A DNA stretch of 64,000 nt, taken from the NCBI GenBank assembly GCA_963402885.1, contig OY727101.1, forward strand, positions 20,560,417 through 20,624,416. The letters are read 5' to 3'. Source of the stretch: Antedon bifida. Taxonomy: Eukaryota > Echinodermata > Crinoidea > Comatulida > Antedonidae. Under the pieces are notes generated by a model. The model had not been told where the DNA came from and did not search any database. It saw nothing but the letters and a program-made list of their open reading frames with translations. A program made the translations under genes and the position numbers. Shown in pieces: positions 14,601 to 29,500 of this stretch. The number at the start of each line of letters is the position of its first letter. Position 1 is the first letter of the stretch.

Positions 14601-17600
14601 GCTACCATATTATTATTAGCTACAAATAAGGCAATGATACTAAACAATGGGTGGGTGGAAAGATTCATTACTGTAGGAGGTTGACATAGGGAACAGATTC
14701 TTTGATGACAATTAAACCATGGAGGTTTACCTCCATGATTAAACTATTTAAACATAGATACTTTAGATTCAATAATTATAGTATACTTCTAAGTTCTATA
14801 CAAACAAATTAAGCCATAGTATTCTGTCAAAATATTACAAAAATATTCTTTTTTAAATGAGTTTGTTTTATTCTACAAATAATACAGCCTCAATATTCTG
14901 TGGCTTTAAACAGTTATTTAAGGAATTAAAAACAGTGACAGTGATTAGTGACCCAGTGTACACTGACCAAATGTTATTTAGTATGGAATACTGTACTTTA
15001 ATAATTCTGTCCATAATGATTGTAAATTATGGCGTAAGCAAATTAACAATACAACAAGGCTTCTTGTATGCTTCACATTCTTTGTCAATCAGTAATGTTT
15101 CAATAGGCAACAGCAGTGAGTTTAAAGAATGCAGCCAGGTTACAACAATATTATTTATTCATTATACTTGTTACATTTGTAGCAAAGGTTTTGTATATAC
15201 TCACTCTGTATTGCTAGATGGATAAGTTACATTTTGGTGTGACTTTATTTAAGTGTTTATTGCAATTTGAAAATAGAATTTCTTTTATAAAAATATAACA
15301 ATATTAAATTTGTTTTCTAATTTATTTAAATGGTAATAGAATAAAACAAGTGGAACTTCGAATAAACAGATATTGATAATTCAATGTATTTGACCATTTC
15401 CAAGATTCTTAGACATTATTCAGTGAATCTGGTAAACATTTTTTAAAGAACTGAGTAGTCCAATAATGGCACCGATTTAAAAAAAAATGTACGGTTTCCA
15501 TTCCCAGCTTTGAGATTATGTAATTATTGCTTGTCTGTTGGAACAATGATTGTGTAAAAATTTAAGTTTTATTCATATTTTAGCATTGGTGCATTCAATG
15601 TTTAAAACTTAGTGCTTGCTAAGCTATTACAATACATGTCACTTTGTCATGATCATTATACCTTTTCTAGGTTAAAGCTATATCTTTTGCTGAAAATGGA
15701 AGTTACTTTGTAACTGTTGGTAACCGCAATGTGAAATTTTGGTATCTTTCTTCAAAACGTAAAGTAAGTGGTAATATGAGTGTTTGGATTTGTTTCGATT
15801 ATTAAGAAATAAAAAGGTATTCATGTTTTTCCTTCACAATTCGGGTTATAGCTGGGATACTATTTAAAAAATGTTATTTACCAAATATTATTTAATATTC
15901 TATCAGCTTTATTGGCAATCTTTATTTGTTTACACCTACTACCCTACACCTTCACTCATTACCTCGTATCACTTGTCATCTCAGCCGGCCACATTCATCA
16001 GCCGCAGGCACACTCATATCCCAGGCACCAATACACCTTCCCCTCACCCATCAACAGCTAGTAGAATGATTGTTGGCAGTTATTTTCTTTACTAAGTTCA
16101 CTCTAACTATAATTACAATTGAACTATAACCAGGCTTTATTTATTATCCCTTTTTACCTTTTGTGTCTCAGACACGAGAAGCACTTCCTCTGTTAGGCCG
16201 GGCTGGTATCCTAGGAGAGCAGAGGAATAACTTCTTTACTGATGTAGCGTGTGGCCTGGGTGAGAACAGCAACAAAACATACTGCGTAACTACATCAGGC
16301 TTGCTGTGTGAATTTAATGAAAGACGTTTGTTGGACAAGTGGGTAGAATTGAGGGTAAGTAAACCAACCAACTTCCAACCAAATCAATTTACTACAATTC
16401 TAATGAACCTTAAAGCCATCCTGTGTCAATTACCATTCAATAAAAACTTGTTGAAGTACAGAAGCACAGTACAGAACTCTTTGGGACCTCAACAAAGTTT
16501 CCCCTTATTGACTGTAGTGCTAAAACATATTCCCCTTTTCGTTTAATGGGAAATATTCCCCTTAATTGGGTGTCCTCTGAATAGGGAGTCCTAAAGTACG
16601 GTTTCTAATAAGTATTCACCAGCAAATGTTGTATGTAATAAATGTACCCAGTGTACCACCTTTGGCAGTCTGTTTTTTTAATTAGAAAATATAGATGACC
16701 TTGATTCATTAGTGCTTTACCTATGTTGTGAGTTGTCAAAGTGGCTATGGTTTTGAGAAATGGTTTTATTTTAGTATGCGAAACTTGTTTATAAACAAAC
16801 TATCAAAACTGGTCTCAGAGAAAACTGTTCCTTCCTCCTCCTTCAATAAAAACAGATCATTACATAACACCCTGTTTAATTGTTAATTAAAAAAACTAAT
16901 TGATTTTCCTTGCATCAGGTATCAAGTGCAAACAGTTTATATGCAACAGAAGAGCATTTGTTTGTTGGCTGCAATGATGGTGTTGTTCGTTGTTTTGATG
17001 CTTCTACCCTTCATTTTGTTGCAACGTTACCCCGTCCACATTGCCTTGGTGTCAATGTGTCTGATGGAATAGATCCAAGGTAAATAACAAGGTTTTTAAT
17101 ATTTTATGATATATTTTGTTCAAGTTACCTAATGTTCTGAACCTTACTAAAACAGCTTGTGATGTACATGAAACATATGTTCTATCACTGATCAGGAAGT
17201 TTTTGATCTATGACAGAAAACATCCTGTATAACAGCTTGTATTAAGCTCACACATTTTACACGGGTGTACTGTAATTTAGGACTCGCATGTTCAACTTTA
17301 CCAAATAAGTCTAGGCCTAGTAATAATAAAGCAACTGTAGAGGAATCGTTCGCAGTATGTGTCCACTGGAAATATGCAGTTGCAGATCCAGGATTTTGTT
17401 TTAAATAGGGGGTGAGGGATGGGGGCCCAGGGCCTAAAAACGGTAAAATGAAGGGCTGAGCTTAATTTGATGAAAGAATGTTTGAAGTGGTAAATTTGAT
17501 TATGCTGACAAGTGTAGGAAATATTAAGTGAATAATTGTGAGAACGTTTGAAAACATATTGAGATGGGAAATGATTAATATTGTAACATTCTTTTTTTTA

Positions 17601-20600
17601 AAAATAAAATATTGTTTATTTAATCTGAGTAACCTTTTCTCTTTGCATAAGAAATGATTTTAATAGGTCGTATTAGGTTGTAATCATTTAATTTTATGCT
17701 TCTGTTATTTTACAAGATCCACAAAAACAATTTTATAGGTTGAGAGGTTTTGTGTAGTTGATGAGTGCTATTTCCTCCATTTAGAAATATAATTGAAAGA
17801 TTGAATAAAATTATATCAACATCTTGCAACATTATGGTCAAAGTGAACTCATCGAATAATGCAAATTTATACCTTTTTTTCACATATCATACATATTGAT
17901 AAAACAAACACAAATATTAGTATATTGTAAGTTTGTAATGCATGATGTGTTTCAAAAGGAAATAAAGTATGGTTGAGAATAATCTTTAAAACAAATTTCT
18001 GATAATTCAAATTTAAATGTATTTGCGTGACAGTGAATCATTCAAAATACACAGGAAAATTAAAAGTTGGCTAAAGATTAACAATTTAAATTAGAACTGC
18101 CAAGTGTGACACGCCATTAACAAGAAAAGGGATAATTCAAACCACTGTGTAAAAGTTACGGTATAAAATTTAATCCTGACATTGTCATACTTGTTGAAAG
18201 ACGAATATTACTGTACTGTATGTCTTCTTTTTTAAAATCCATGGACATTTGTTTGGTACACTTATTTCATGATAAATCATAATTGTAATTTGCAATAGAT
18301 CAGATGAGGTTGATATTAATGTCACAGAGTGTCCAGACTGGTGGTAAGTTTGGAAGTCATTTTCGAAAAAGCAAAAGCAGAAATGTAGAATCTGATACAA
18401 AATATTGCGCATGCCAAGACCATTGTCCTGGTACTGTTAAATTAAAGTATGCTAAGTGCAGGAGATAGTTTAAGATGGATATGTCCAAAGGGTGTGAGTG
18501 AAAAGATCATACTGCTCTAGTATTTTTAGTGGGCTTCTTGAGTGCAAAGCCTTTAATAATAGGCAATTGCAGGTAGAGGATTGTTTAAATGTTGTTTAGC
18601 TGTCAAGTTTGCATTCCTCCCCCTTAAATTGGTCAGAAATAGATTAGGATTGTTCCATCGATAAAGGCTCTACATCATTTTGTACAATTTCATTAAATTT
18701 AACACATTCATTCACATTAATGGTGTCAATTTGTATGTAATAAGAAGTAATGAAAAAAGAAGGGGGGTGGGGGGAAGGATAAAGGTGGGTTGTTCCAATG
18801 AAAGACAAAAGAAAAAAACATCATTTTAATGTTTTAAGGGATAACTTTTAAGAATGTGTTCAAAATTTATGATGAGCTTTGTCAATGCACAGAAAACATG
18901 ATGGTAATTTAGCCAATTAGCATAGCTGATAGTATACAGTAGGAGATATTTGTGCATAATTGCTTTAAAATATATGTAAGTCTGGTGGCAGTGCCTTATA
19001 GTGTGCTTTGTATGAAACAAAATCTTTATTTATATAGCATTGCATTGATTGGTAATATAGTGTCATGAAATATTATTACCGGTATTATAAAATTCTATTT
19101 TGACAAGCCAAAATTAGTAACTGACCTGACTGACAGTTTCAGTGCTCATTTCACGAGCACTTTCTTCAGAGTGACAACTATTCATGAAATATTATTTTCA
19201 GATACAGAAATGTAAATGTGTGTAAAAGTTGTGAGGCAACACACAAAGTATGGACTAAAGTATGCGCACAAGATGTTATTGAAAGTGGCATACTAAACAT
19301 TAATATTGGAATGGCCATATTCTAGTGATGATTAAAAACCCCACCCCAAGTTACAGAAAATTCTCCAAATGTTTACAAACACCTGAATGTGTAATGTACC
19401 ACCTGGATGTGCAATGGAATGCCTAATCTTGAAGATGGATCTAAATAATGCACAGCATGTGATACATAATCAACCAATCAAACGGCAAAGATACACCTGA
19501 TTTAGAATCAGCTTCCTAGCTTAATATATATACTTTTATTCCTATGGCTGCAAACATCAGTTCCAATATGTTTACAAAATCAAACAATGACTAGGCTAGC
19601 GATGTATAATTCAGATAATGGCACAACCTGGCATCAGAAATATTATTTAAACATAAATGTGGAAGTAATTATTAGTCGTAATATATAGATTATCTTTGAC
19701 GCCTTATATTTTCTCCCTGTTGGATTACTAATAGTTATATTTATAGATGTTTGTATCAATACATAATTGATTATAAAGCATCATAGTATCAAGAATTTTT
19801 GTTTATGGAATATCAAATAAAGTCTTGAAAAAAAATAAATTTTTGAACTTTCTCTTTAATACTACAATAGAACACCGTCAGAGCCCAACAAAATGTCCTC
19901 TTAATAGAGGTGTACCCCGTAAAGGCGTTGGCTGTAGTGCTATGTAAACGTTATTGTTTTCAAAGAAAGTTTCCCTTTTTTAGTGTGCCCCCGAATAGGA
20001 GTGTCCCAATGGAGGAGTTTTACTGTATGATTACCTCAGCTTAGGAGACATAATGAATAATAAAGTAACAACATCAATGTTGTGAAGATTATTATTAGAG
20101 ATATTGAGAGTAAATAAAGTAATGTGTATTTCTTCACTTGGGTCTTGAATGAAATTCCTGTGTGGACTTTCACCTGGTTGAGTATCTCACAATAAAATAT
20201 AACATCTGTTCGTTTGAAAAGGCATTCCCATTTGACATCTTAGAATCACTCTCTAGTGTGAACAAGACCTTACATTCTTAATTTATTTTCTTTTAGCCAC
20301 CTGTCCATTCATAGAGATGATGCAAATTACCCAGATGCCATTGCACTCAAAGTTGATGATTATAATAAAAAGGTAATAAAGTAGTAGTTTAGTAGTATTT
20401 ATTTTATTGAACAAAAAATATATAAAAAGTATTTCATCTGGATTAAAATAAGACAGACAATTGAATGTCGTTTGGTGGCAGCACTTAACACAAAGTGGAG
20501 AAGAAGTTGTTGTATGTGTCGTCTACACCTGTGTGCAAGTCCCAGGTTATTCCCTCACATTAACATTGTTTTTTATCACCTTGGTATTGTTAAGGAGGCT

Positions 20601-23600
20601 ATGTTTCACTACGTCATAGGCCCTCCCACACCCCAACTCTTAAATTAATTAAATATATTAAAATATTAGTATGCTATTTTCCTATATCAAAATAAATTCT
20701 TAAAAGATTTTACCATATTGAACATTTTTGTAATCATTAAAAAAAGCTCATTAATGAATATGTAATTATATCATTTCTTTTGCAGTTAACTTGTGTTTAT
20801 CGTGACCACAGTGTGTATATTTGGGATATCCACGATGTTAAAATGGTCGGTAAACAGTGGTCATCATTATACCACAGCTCTTGTATATGGGGCGTAGAGT
20901 TGTACCCCACCTTAGGCAAACATCAGAAGGATACGTTACCACCGGGTTCGTTTATTACGTGTTCTTCCGATGATACGATACGAGTTTGGAACCTTAACCA
21001 CACTAATAGCAATGATGTATTTAAGAAGAATGTATATAGTAATGTAAGTATGGAGTATTCTTGTCTGGGTGTGCCTGTGCCAATTTGTTTGGTTCTATTC
21101 TATCTATTCTCTTAGAATACACCAGTGACGTAATGGGTATTATTGGCGTAATGGTAAGTGACTAAAATTGTGCCCTCCAAACTACTTTATCAAATTAGCC
21201 AATTGAGGCCCTCATCATGGTTAAAGGTGAATGACCCACATACCCATAAACAACTTATGAATATTCATGACTTCTTACCCACAAGAACAACTTATAAATA
21301 TTCATTATTTCTTACCCAATAACAATCTTTGAATATTCATAACACTGTTCTCATACATTTACAACAGGAGTTGATGAAAATAGTTTATGTTGATGAAGAG
21401 AAAACCCACCTAACGGACATAAAACCAGACACAGACGAGGGGAAGAATGGGGTACGTTGCCTATGCATAACCTCAGACGGACAGCACCTAGCGTCAGGTG
21501 ACCGCTCTGGTAATATACGAGTCCATGACCTGGTTCTGATGCAAGAGGTCAAGTGTATTGAAGCACATGATTCTGAAGTGCTTTGTTTGAGTTATTCAAA
21601 GGCAGAAACAGGTAGGAAACAACTTACTGGAAAGCTCTGTCTACTCTAATCTACTCTATTCTAAACTTTATGTGACAAAAAAATGTGATATGCCCATATA
21701 CGGACATGATGATGTCATGTCATTACCATATTTGTGCATATCACTACCATATTTCGGCACATCAAACTTTTTTGTCAAACTTGTTTGATAGTGTAGGACA
21801 TTATAATCTCCTGGTACTCCACTGCAGGAGGATAATATTGGTTGACTTGTTTTTATTTAGCTTCATCAATTCTGATTCTTGCTACCTATTATATACCATC
21901 AAAATGGATTTTCAACTTAACAATACAGTTTCAAATACATTGCAAACATTTTCTTAAAATCGGTCAAAAAGAAATATATATTTTATTAGATTACATGCTT
22001 CGAATGACACATAAAGTATATATTGCCCCCTTTTTGTCATAAGTACTGTTTAAGTCTAGACTGCTTCCAAGCATAACATGCATGATTTGCAATACGTGAT
22101 AATATTTCATTAATGTCTTTTTGAAATTAAATTATGATTCAATGTTATATAAGGTATACAGAATAGATGATGACTACACACAGTGCATTCTGTGTGTCAC
22201 TGATATTTTACATGGGAATATTTTGCACCTTTCGGTATTCTCATATTAGATCATTCATTACTCTGAGTGATGCAGTATATTTGCTAGTTAGCACACTAAA
22301 TTTTGACAAAAAACCATCATTTACGCATTTCTTAAAATAAAAAAAAGATTTAGTTGTACTGGCCTTGGAAAAATAAGTAATAAGTAAGTAATAAGTAAGA
22401 TTTTACATTTATAAATTTCCTGAATGCTCTTTTTCCAGACGGATACAACATTATATATTTCCATCGTGGCGACAACTGCAAATACTCTGATATCCTTGGT
22501 CTTCTATTTATAAATCTTATATGCCCACACAGAATCAACCTAGTGACAGGATGTAAACATTTGTTTGTATTAATTTTTTATAATGAATGACAAACATTGT
22601 TTTTAGATAGGTATCTCTTTATGGCTCTGTACTAACTACATTAAGAATACTGTTCATAAGACAATGAAATCTTAATGCCATAATGCTATTCTGTATGATC
22701 TAGTTACTGTTCATAACTAAACTTTTCACATTTCAAACAGTAATTTTGTTAAGGGTAGCTAATATACTGTTATTATTTGAAGAGTGTCAGTTAATTGCTG
22801 TGTTTGTCTCTAAGGTATACAGAATATTCAAATCTCACACTAGGTCTCAGCACACACAATCTTTTATACAGCAATGATGCATTCCAAATAGCCATGTGAA
22901 TGCTTGGGAAATGTTTCATAAATTGAATTTCCTTTTAGCTGTACCCTGGGATTTGTTGACAAGTGCCTTGGGATGGAAACCTCAACACATGGTTATCATT
23001 TAGTGATAACTTTTAAGAGAAACATCAAAGTTTAGTTTACTAATTGCAATGCCTATGCTAATTTGTCTTTACTGTTTTCAAGTTGATAGTGACACTTTTT
23101 TATATATCTACTGTACATACAGGAGTAACGTCCTATAAATTTAAATTCTTCTTTTCTTTTTAGAACTCTCAGTAGATTGTAGTCAGTATATTCATTTATT
23201 TACAAATTATGTACTTACCTGTAATTCAAGTTATTATTAAATTTTTTTAGAAAGGCTTAGTTTATATAAAGCAAATATTTTACTTCTCATAACATTATGT
23301 CATTGCTATATTGTATCAAACACTCTCACATTATCTCTTTGAAAAAATGCTTTCAAAATAAAACTTTAAATGCTGAAATTGCATATTGTACAACCATACT
23401 TCTTGGAAAACCAAACATTTCTTGGATGAACCGAAATATGTCTGGTATTGAGAGATGGAGCTAACTGTATATTTACATTTTTTATGAGGGTCATGATGAT
23501 CCAACATTTTTAATCAAATTAATTTATGTATACATTCATAATTATCAATATAAATATTTGTTTCAGGTCATAGTTTATTAGCATCGTCAAGTCGTGATCG

Positions 23601-26526
23601 TCTTGTTCATGTATTCAACTTAGAAGATGATTATTCATTGGTCGAAACGCTTGATGACCACTCATCCTCGATAACGGCTGTATCGTTTGCTGGTAGGACA
23701 TATTTCATTCAATTTATATTCTTATATAAAATTATGGAAGATTTTTGGATTATAGATTATTTTCTTATTTTTATCTATTTTCTTTATAAATTGATATTAG
23801 ACTGATACAATATTTTCACATCTAAGCATATTTTGGTAGGCACAGATTACACAGGTTTTCTTTCTTAAATAAGTTTTACTTTTCATTGGTACTTGATCTA
23901 GTCCATGCTCTCAAAACAACCATCGTCGCTCTCCGTATATTCCAACTGGCAGGAATACATGTAGATATCGCACCGTCTTTCAGATGAGACGTTAAGCTGT
24001 TGGTCCTGTGTGCAACATGGCTCACATGCATGTTAAAAAATGCTGTACACACTTTGAAAAGAGCAGGGGATCGTCTTGCAGTGTACTGCCCAATTTACCA
24101 CCGGAATCAAGTCTAAGGACTTAGTGGGTTATCATTGGTGTGAAACACCAAAAAAACGACTATGTGTGTATGCTGTTTCATGCTTGCCAAAATAGAAGCA
24201 CTGCTGGTGATTCTTTGGGTGGTGGAAGGGGAAGAAGTGAACCGAAAGTGAAACATCCTGCGTACTAATTGTACAAGTTATCAATCAAAAAAGGCTCATA
24301 ATTATTACTATTATTATTTTGTATAGATGTGAATGGGCAGTTGAATCTGATAAGTTCAGGAGCAGATAAGGCATTGATGTGTAGAAAAGCAGTTGAGGTA
24401 CAGCAATTTTTACTCAATAGGCTTCATATAAAAAGTATTTTACAATTACTGTTAATAGTAGTTTCGCTTTGTACAGTAATAAACAATAAGTTCAACAAAA
24501 TAAAAAACTGTCATCTGATGCAATACCAACAGCACGTCAGCAACTTACTCAGACCAGACCTGATTTCTGGTTTAATCATTCTGTTTGACATTAGTTTTAA
24601 ACCAACATTAAATAAACTATCTTTATGTATTGTTATATTTTAGGAACCTAGTTTACACTTTTCTCGTAGTCATCATATCGTTTGTAAAGCTACGTTTCAT
24701 GACCTAGCCATAGATCCCACCGCTAAGTATGTTGTCACTGCATGTCAAGACAGGACTGTAAGGTAGGTTGACCCCGTGGCTCATAGTTTGAAGACTCATC
24801 TGTGTTGATGATGTATATCAAATAAATAGTTAAACTTTTGATCAAAACAAAATACAAGTATGAAATATTTACACCTCATCAGCGGAATGACCTGTTTCCG
24901 TGCGGTGGACACTTGACCTTAGCCGATGACATCACAACCGTCACAACACAACTATTTATTTGGCTCATATATGTTTATATTTAATGTTGAAAAGAAGAAA
25001 ATTAATAAAAGTTGGTTTAATTTGTTTAGTTGTTACTAAAGAATAAACTCCGACAACAAACAATTAGCCTTTTACACTGCATAGCTAAAAAAAACAGGTT
25101 GCATACACTACATACACATTCACCACTCCGTGGCACCTATTCAGTCTTTAATTGTAAAACTTCTTACTAGCATAGTAGAATAATAATATTTTTTCTTTTC
25201 GTAACCCAGGATACACCATTTAGCAACTGGAAAAATAAGAAATTCGTACAAAGGGGCCTTAGCAGAAGATGGCACATTAATCCGTGTTGAAATTGATCCT
25301 TCGGGATTGTACGCTGTCACCAGTTGCTCGGACAAATCAATTGCAATTTTTGACTTCAATAGCGGTGAATGTTTGGCGACTATGGTTGGCCATGCAGGTT
25401 AGTTAAAAAAACATTTTTGCTGTTTCAACCATTTTGAATATCAAATAAATTTTTTTTTTTTAAACTTGAAAGAAATGTCAATCACATTTTATAAATAAAA
25501 TTATTTATTTTGAAAAAAATTCATTAAATTATTTACTACTTTTTTAGTGAAAATTTATTTTTAAGAAATTCAAATAATATTTTTCCAGTAAATAATAATT
25601 TATGCGTGTTATAACTATCTCTCGTACATCTGTTACTGAGCAATAACAGATCATACATATCGTGTTCACATTGTTTAACCCATAGCATTGTGCTGTGCTT
25701 TGTACCTTGATTTTGTCCCATTGATCTTGCCTCTTGTTTGGTTTAGTTTACTCAGATGTAATTTATATCGTTTACCATAAGCATGACAAAAATATACAAT
25801 TGTTAATTTGTGGTTGATTAGTTTCCATTAATTAATTAGTGTCAGATATTAATTAATTAATCTCAAGTTCAAGGATGAAACATATACTGTACTTGATCAA
25901 TACCAGTCATGTTTCCTGGCTTTTATCATCAAATAACAAATATATTATTGGTTAAAACGTACAGTTTTGACATTTGCATGAATTTTTATTTCTTTTTAAT
26001 GTCATATCAATATATTTTACTTTTAAGAAGATTATTTTTTTTGGCCTAATAAAGATGCTTTACTATTATAAGTTTGTACTGAACAGATGGGACGTTGAGC
26101 CAGTTTTTACTTATTATTTTCTAAAATAATTGTCATGTTTATTTTTATTGATAAATTTGTTCATTTATTCAACAACAGTGATTGTGCTTATAAAGTTTAA
26201 ACTTTTTCATTTAGAATTGGTAACGGGTATAAAGTTTTCCAATGATTATAAACATCTATATTCGGTGTCAGGAGATGGGTGAGTGTAGTTTTTACTCTTT
26301 TAATAATCATTTATCAGCACAATGTTTAACATTTATATAACAGTTTAACACTAAATATTATTTATTTGTTTGAGATCCAATTGCTAATTTTATAGCTCCT
26401 TGGTCTTTCTACTCATAGGTGTATATTTGTGTGGAAACTGCCATGGGGAATGACCTACTCAATGAAATCTAGATTTGCCGAGATTGAAGCATTGAAAAAT
26501 CCAATACCAAAGATGATAGTGGAAAG
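2641..26526 (+). CDS. MAPKBP1-like: N-terminus and WD40 propeller exons 1-18
   Basis: Coding exons: 2641-2763, 5943-6034, 11010-11072, 11501-11558, 12934-13026, 14093-14209, 15671-15763, 16172-16354, 16919-17079, 20297-20372, 20786-21043, 21368-21611, 23567-23692, 24327-24397, 24644-24762, 25210-25397, 26215-26278, 26419-26526. They cover residues 1 to about 745. WD-type blade ends are easy to see: '[10 protein letters not shown]', '[10 protein letters not shown]', 'NVKFWYLS', '[10 protein letters not shown]', '[10 protein letters not shown]', 'GNIRVHDL', '[10 protein letters not shown]', '[13 protein letters not shown]' and 'GCIFVWKLP'. The spacing suggests two propellers of about seven blades each, as inferred for the family. 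Introns are long (up to about 5 kb); donors are mostly GTAAGT, with GTTAGT at 25398 and GTATGT at 14210. Confidence 0.92.
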
Positions 26527-29500
26527 GTAATCCCATGAGCATCTTTTAAAACAAAATTATTAGTTAAATTATTATCAATCATTCCAGTCTCAAACCTACT
26601 TAATATGAACACTTTTGTCAAAATTTGATGCCATACGAAACCATTACTACAGGTCTGATGATTTTTTTATTTATTTATTCATTCTGTTGATCAAGTGGAT
26701 CAAACAAGGATAAAAACACAGAAAAGTACAAAACGCAACTTATTTCCACTGTGGTTCCTAAGATTATAGCATAATAATATTCTCTGATGATACCATAAGA
26801 CTGCCTGAGAAATGAGGTGTTAAAGAATTTAAATATGTTATTCATTTACTTTTAAGGAGGGAAACATATATTGTACCACCAGCAAGTCTTCCAAACCAAG
26901 TACTAAATGCCACCAAAAGAAATAACCGTAGTTCCATTGTTGTGGATGATACGTTATTTCAACCAGCAACTGAGTCGTTACTGTCATCGGAAATTAAATT
27001 ACAACATAACAGAACAGCAGAACTGAAAGGTTAGTGAGTTCTCATATTTTAAAATCTTTGCATCGTCTTCATGTTGTGATACTCCCTTTGCAGCTCAAAC
27101 AGTGCTATACTGGGTACAGATGAATTCAGATCAGTACAGCAGACTCTACTTCTGTAGTAGCTACAGTGGCTGGAATTTAACCAGAACCTATTACCCTACC
27201 AGTTACCCTATTTATCATGGAAGATGAGCTCTTTAAAGTTGCACACAATGTAGGCCTATATGTGTATACTGGATATCTGTTTTCAAGTATTGAGAATAAT
27301 TTTTGAAAGACCTTACAATATAAGGCGTTAATTCTAGATTAGAATAGCATTGCATTACACTGGTTTAATTTTTGAAAATTGCAATTTTTATTAGCGGAAA
27401 GTTCTCCTGACTATCGCTTCAGTGTTGGACAACTACCATCATGGGCAAAGAAACAGGTAAACAGTGATCTTAAAATTTGTAAACAAGTTTCTTTACCACA
27501 AAACCACTTCACTTTAGCTACTGTCCACTTTTTAGAAGTTATACTAAGATTTAGATTTGTACAGAGACTAGGAAAGCTTCTGCCAATAATATATTTTATG
27601 TGACAATTTGTAGGTGATGGGACAAGATGACCAGGCTAGCCCCAGCACATACATCAGTCCATCACAACCGAAAGGTCGCTGGGCTCAGAGGCTAGACAAG
27701 GGATTCAAGGTCAAGTCGGACATTAATGAAAGCATTTTATTGAATCTGGATGACTGTATGGGTAAGGAAAACATATCAATCATTACAATTAAAGTACAGT
27801 TGACACTCCAAACCAGACTCTCTGAAAACTGGATACTCTTCCATAACTAGACTTTTCTCAAGCTCTATCTACACTATCAAACTTTATGTGTCAAAAAATG
27901 TAATTTACCCAAATACGGTAGTGATATGATATTTTTAAAAAGGTCCCAAATTCTTATTGACCACTGAAAACACATTCAGAATACCAGAATTTCTAGGAAA
28001 CCAGATATAGGCCAGCCCAGAGGTTTCCTTTATTGGAGTATTAGAGAATTGATTGTATTATTCTTTTAAAAGTTAGTGTTCTGCCTTCAAATCAAATAAA
28101 ATAATATTGTCTTGTTCTTAGATCGAAGGCGATACACTGTAGAGCCTGACAGTATATCTGATCAAGTGAGTGAATTCTTAAACAGCTTACTTACTGTAAG
28201 TAATATTTTAATTATTTGAAATGGCTGGCTTATGGTATATATCAGCATGCTGCACCCCATGCACACAACCTAAGGTTTGACTCATGGTATGTTATCATCA
28301 CTAACATATCTGTAAGTATGAATAATGATACTCATGAAAATATATATTGGTTTTATACATATTTTAAAGGCATATACTCTAAACCACACAGTAATGATAA
28401 TAGTGAAATCTGGGAGACCAAAAGGAGTCCTAATTTTCAACTCAGCCAAACTTAAACTATACCCCAGAACTTGATCATAAAGCTGCTGTTATGTATATAT
28501 CTTTTATAGCTAACACATACTAATTATATTATATAGCCCCTCATACGTTTATCAAATGATAAATAATATACTTATCTTCAAAGTACTTTATCAGATAACT
28601 TTGGTTTAGGGCTAATTTTAAAATAGACCTCCAGCATATATCAGAATTTATAATTTCTTTGTTACAATTGAAATAATTTACATTACATTGTAACATTGTG
28701 AGTGTGCTATTCTAACAGTATAAAATTCATATAAATACACATTGCTTGGTTTTCTTCATTTTAGTCTCAATTAGCAAAAAAGTGTAACGATCCTGTCCCA
28801 GTACTTCCACAGCAAATAGTTAAGAAGGTAACAACTAGGTGTTAAATGTGATTTGTGTTGAAGTGTGCTTTTTATGTTATGTCACTTTGAAAATGTTTGT
28901 GAAACAGCGTTTTAAAGTTGGTTTTAAAAAGCTCAACATATAAAGAGTGACTATGTGAAGAGTGGCATATTCATTGTTTGGTCTTTTTTGTTTGTTTTCC
29001 TGTTGCTGTGTCATTTTTATGAGAACATTATCTCTCAATATTCAACACATTTTTGAAAATTAGATCTGACTAAAATAATCTTTTGTGGTGCCATTGAAAC
29101 AAATTAATTCACCTGAAAATCCGTCCATAACATCTATTCTGCATTCACTTTACTACATACAGTGTGAAGATAGTATATCTATTCTAAACCACATACAGTA
29201 TTTTGATGAACCAGCATATTTTGTACCATGTTGTAATAATATTTGAGTGTTTGCTATGCTTTAATCATTATCTTATTATATTAACATTGCTATTTAAACC
29301 CATATTAATAAATATCAGCTTGCATTTTGTTTGTAGTGTTCATTGTATATTGCCATTACTTTTGTTACATTGTTCCTTTACAGTTCTTGATTAATTTAAT
29401 GTCTTCCTTTATCTTTGGTTTCGTATTAGACCAAAACACCTGGGTAACTCCCTATTCATCACAAAATATGTTGTATCTGATAATACTTAAGTTCCGCTTT

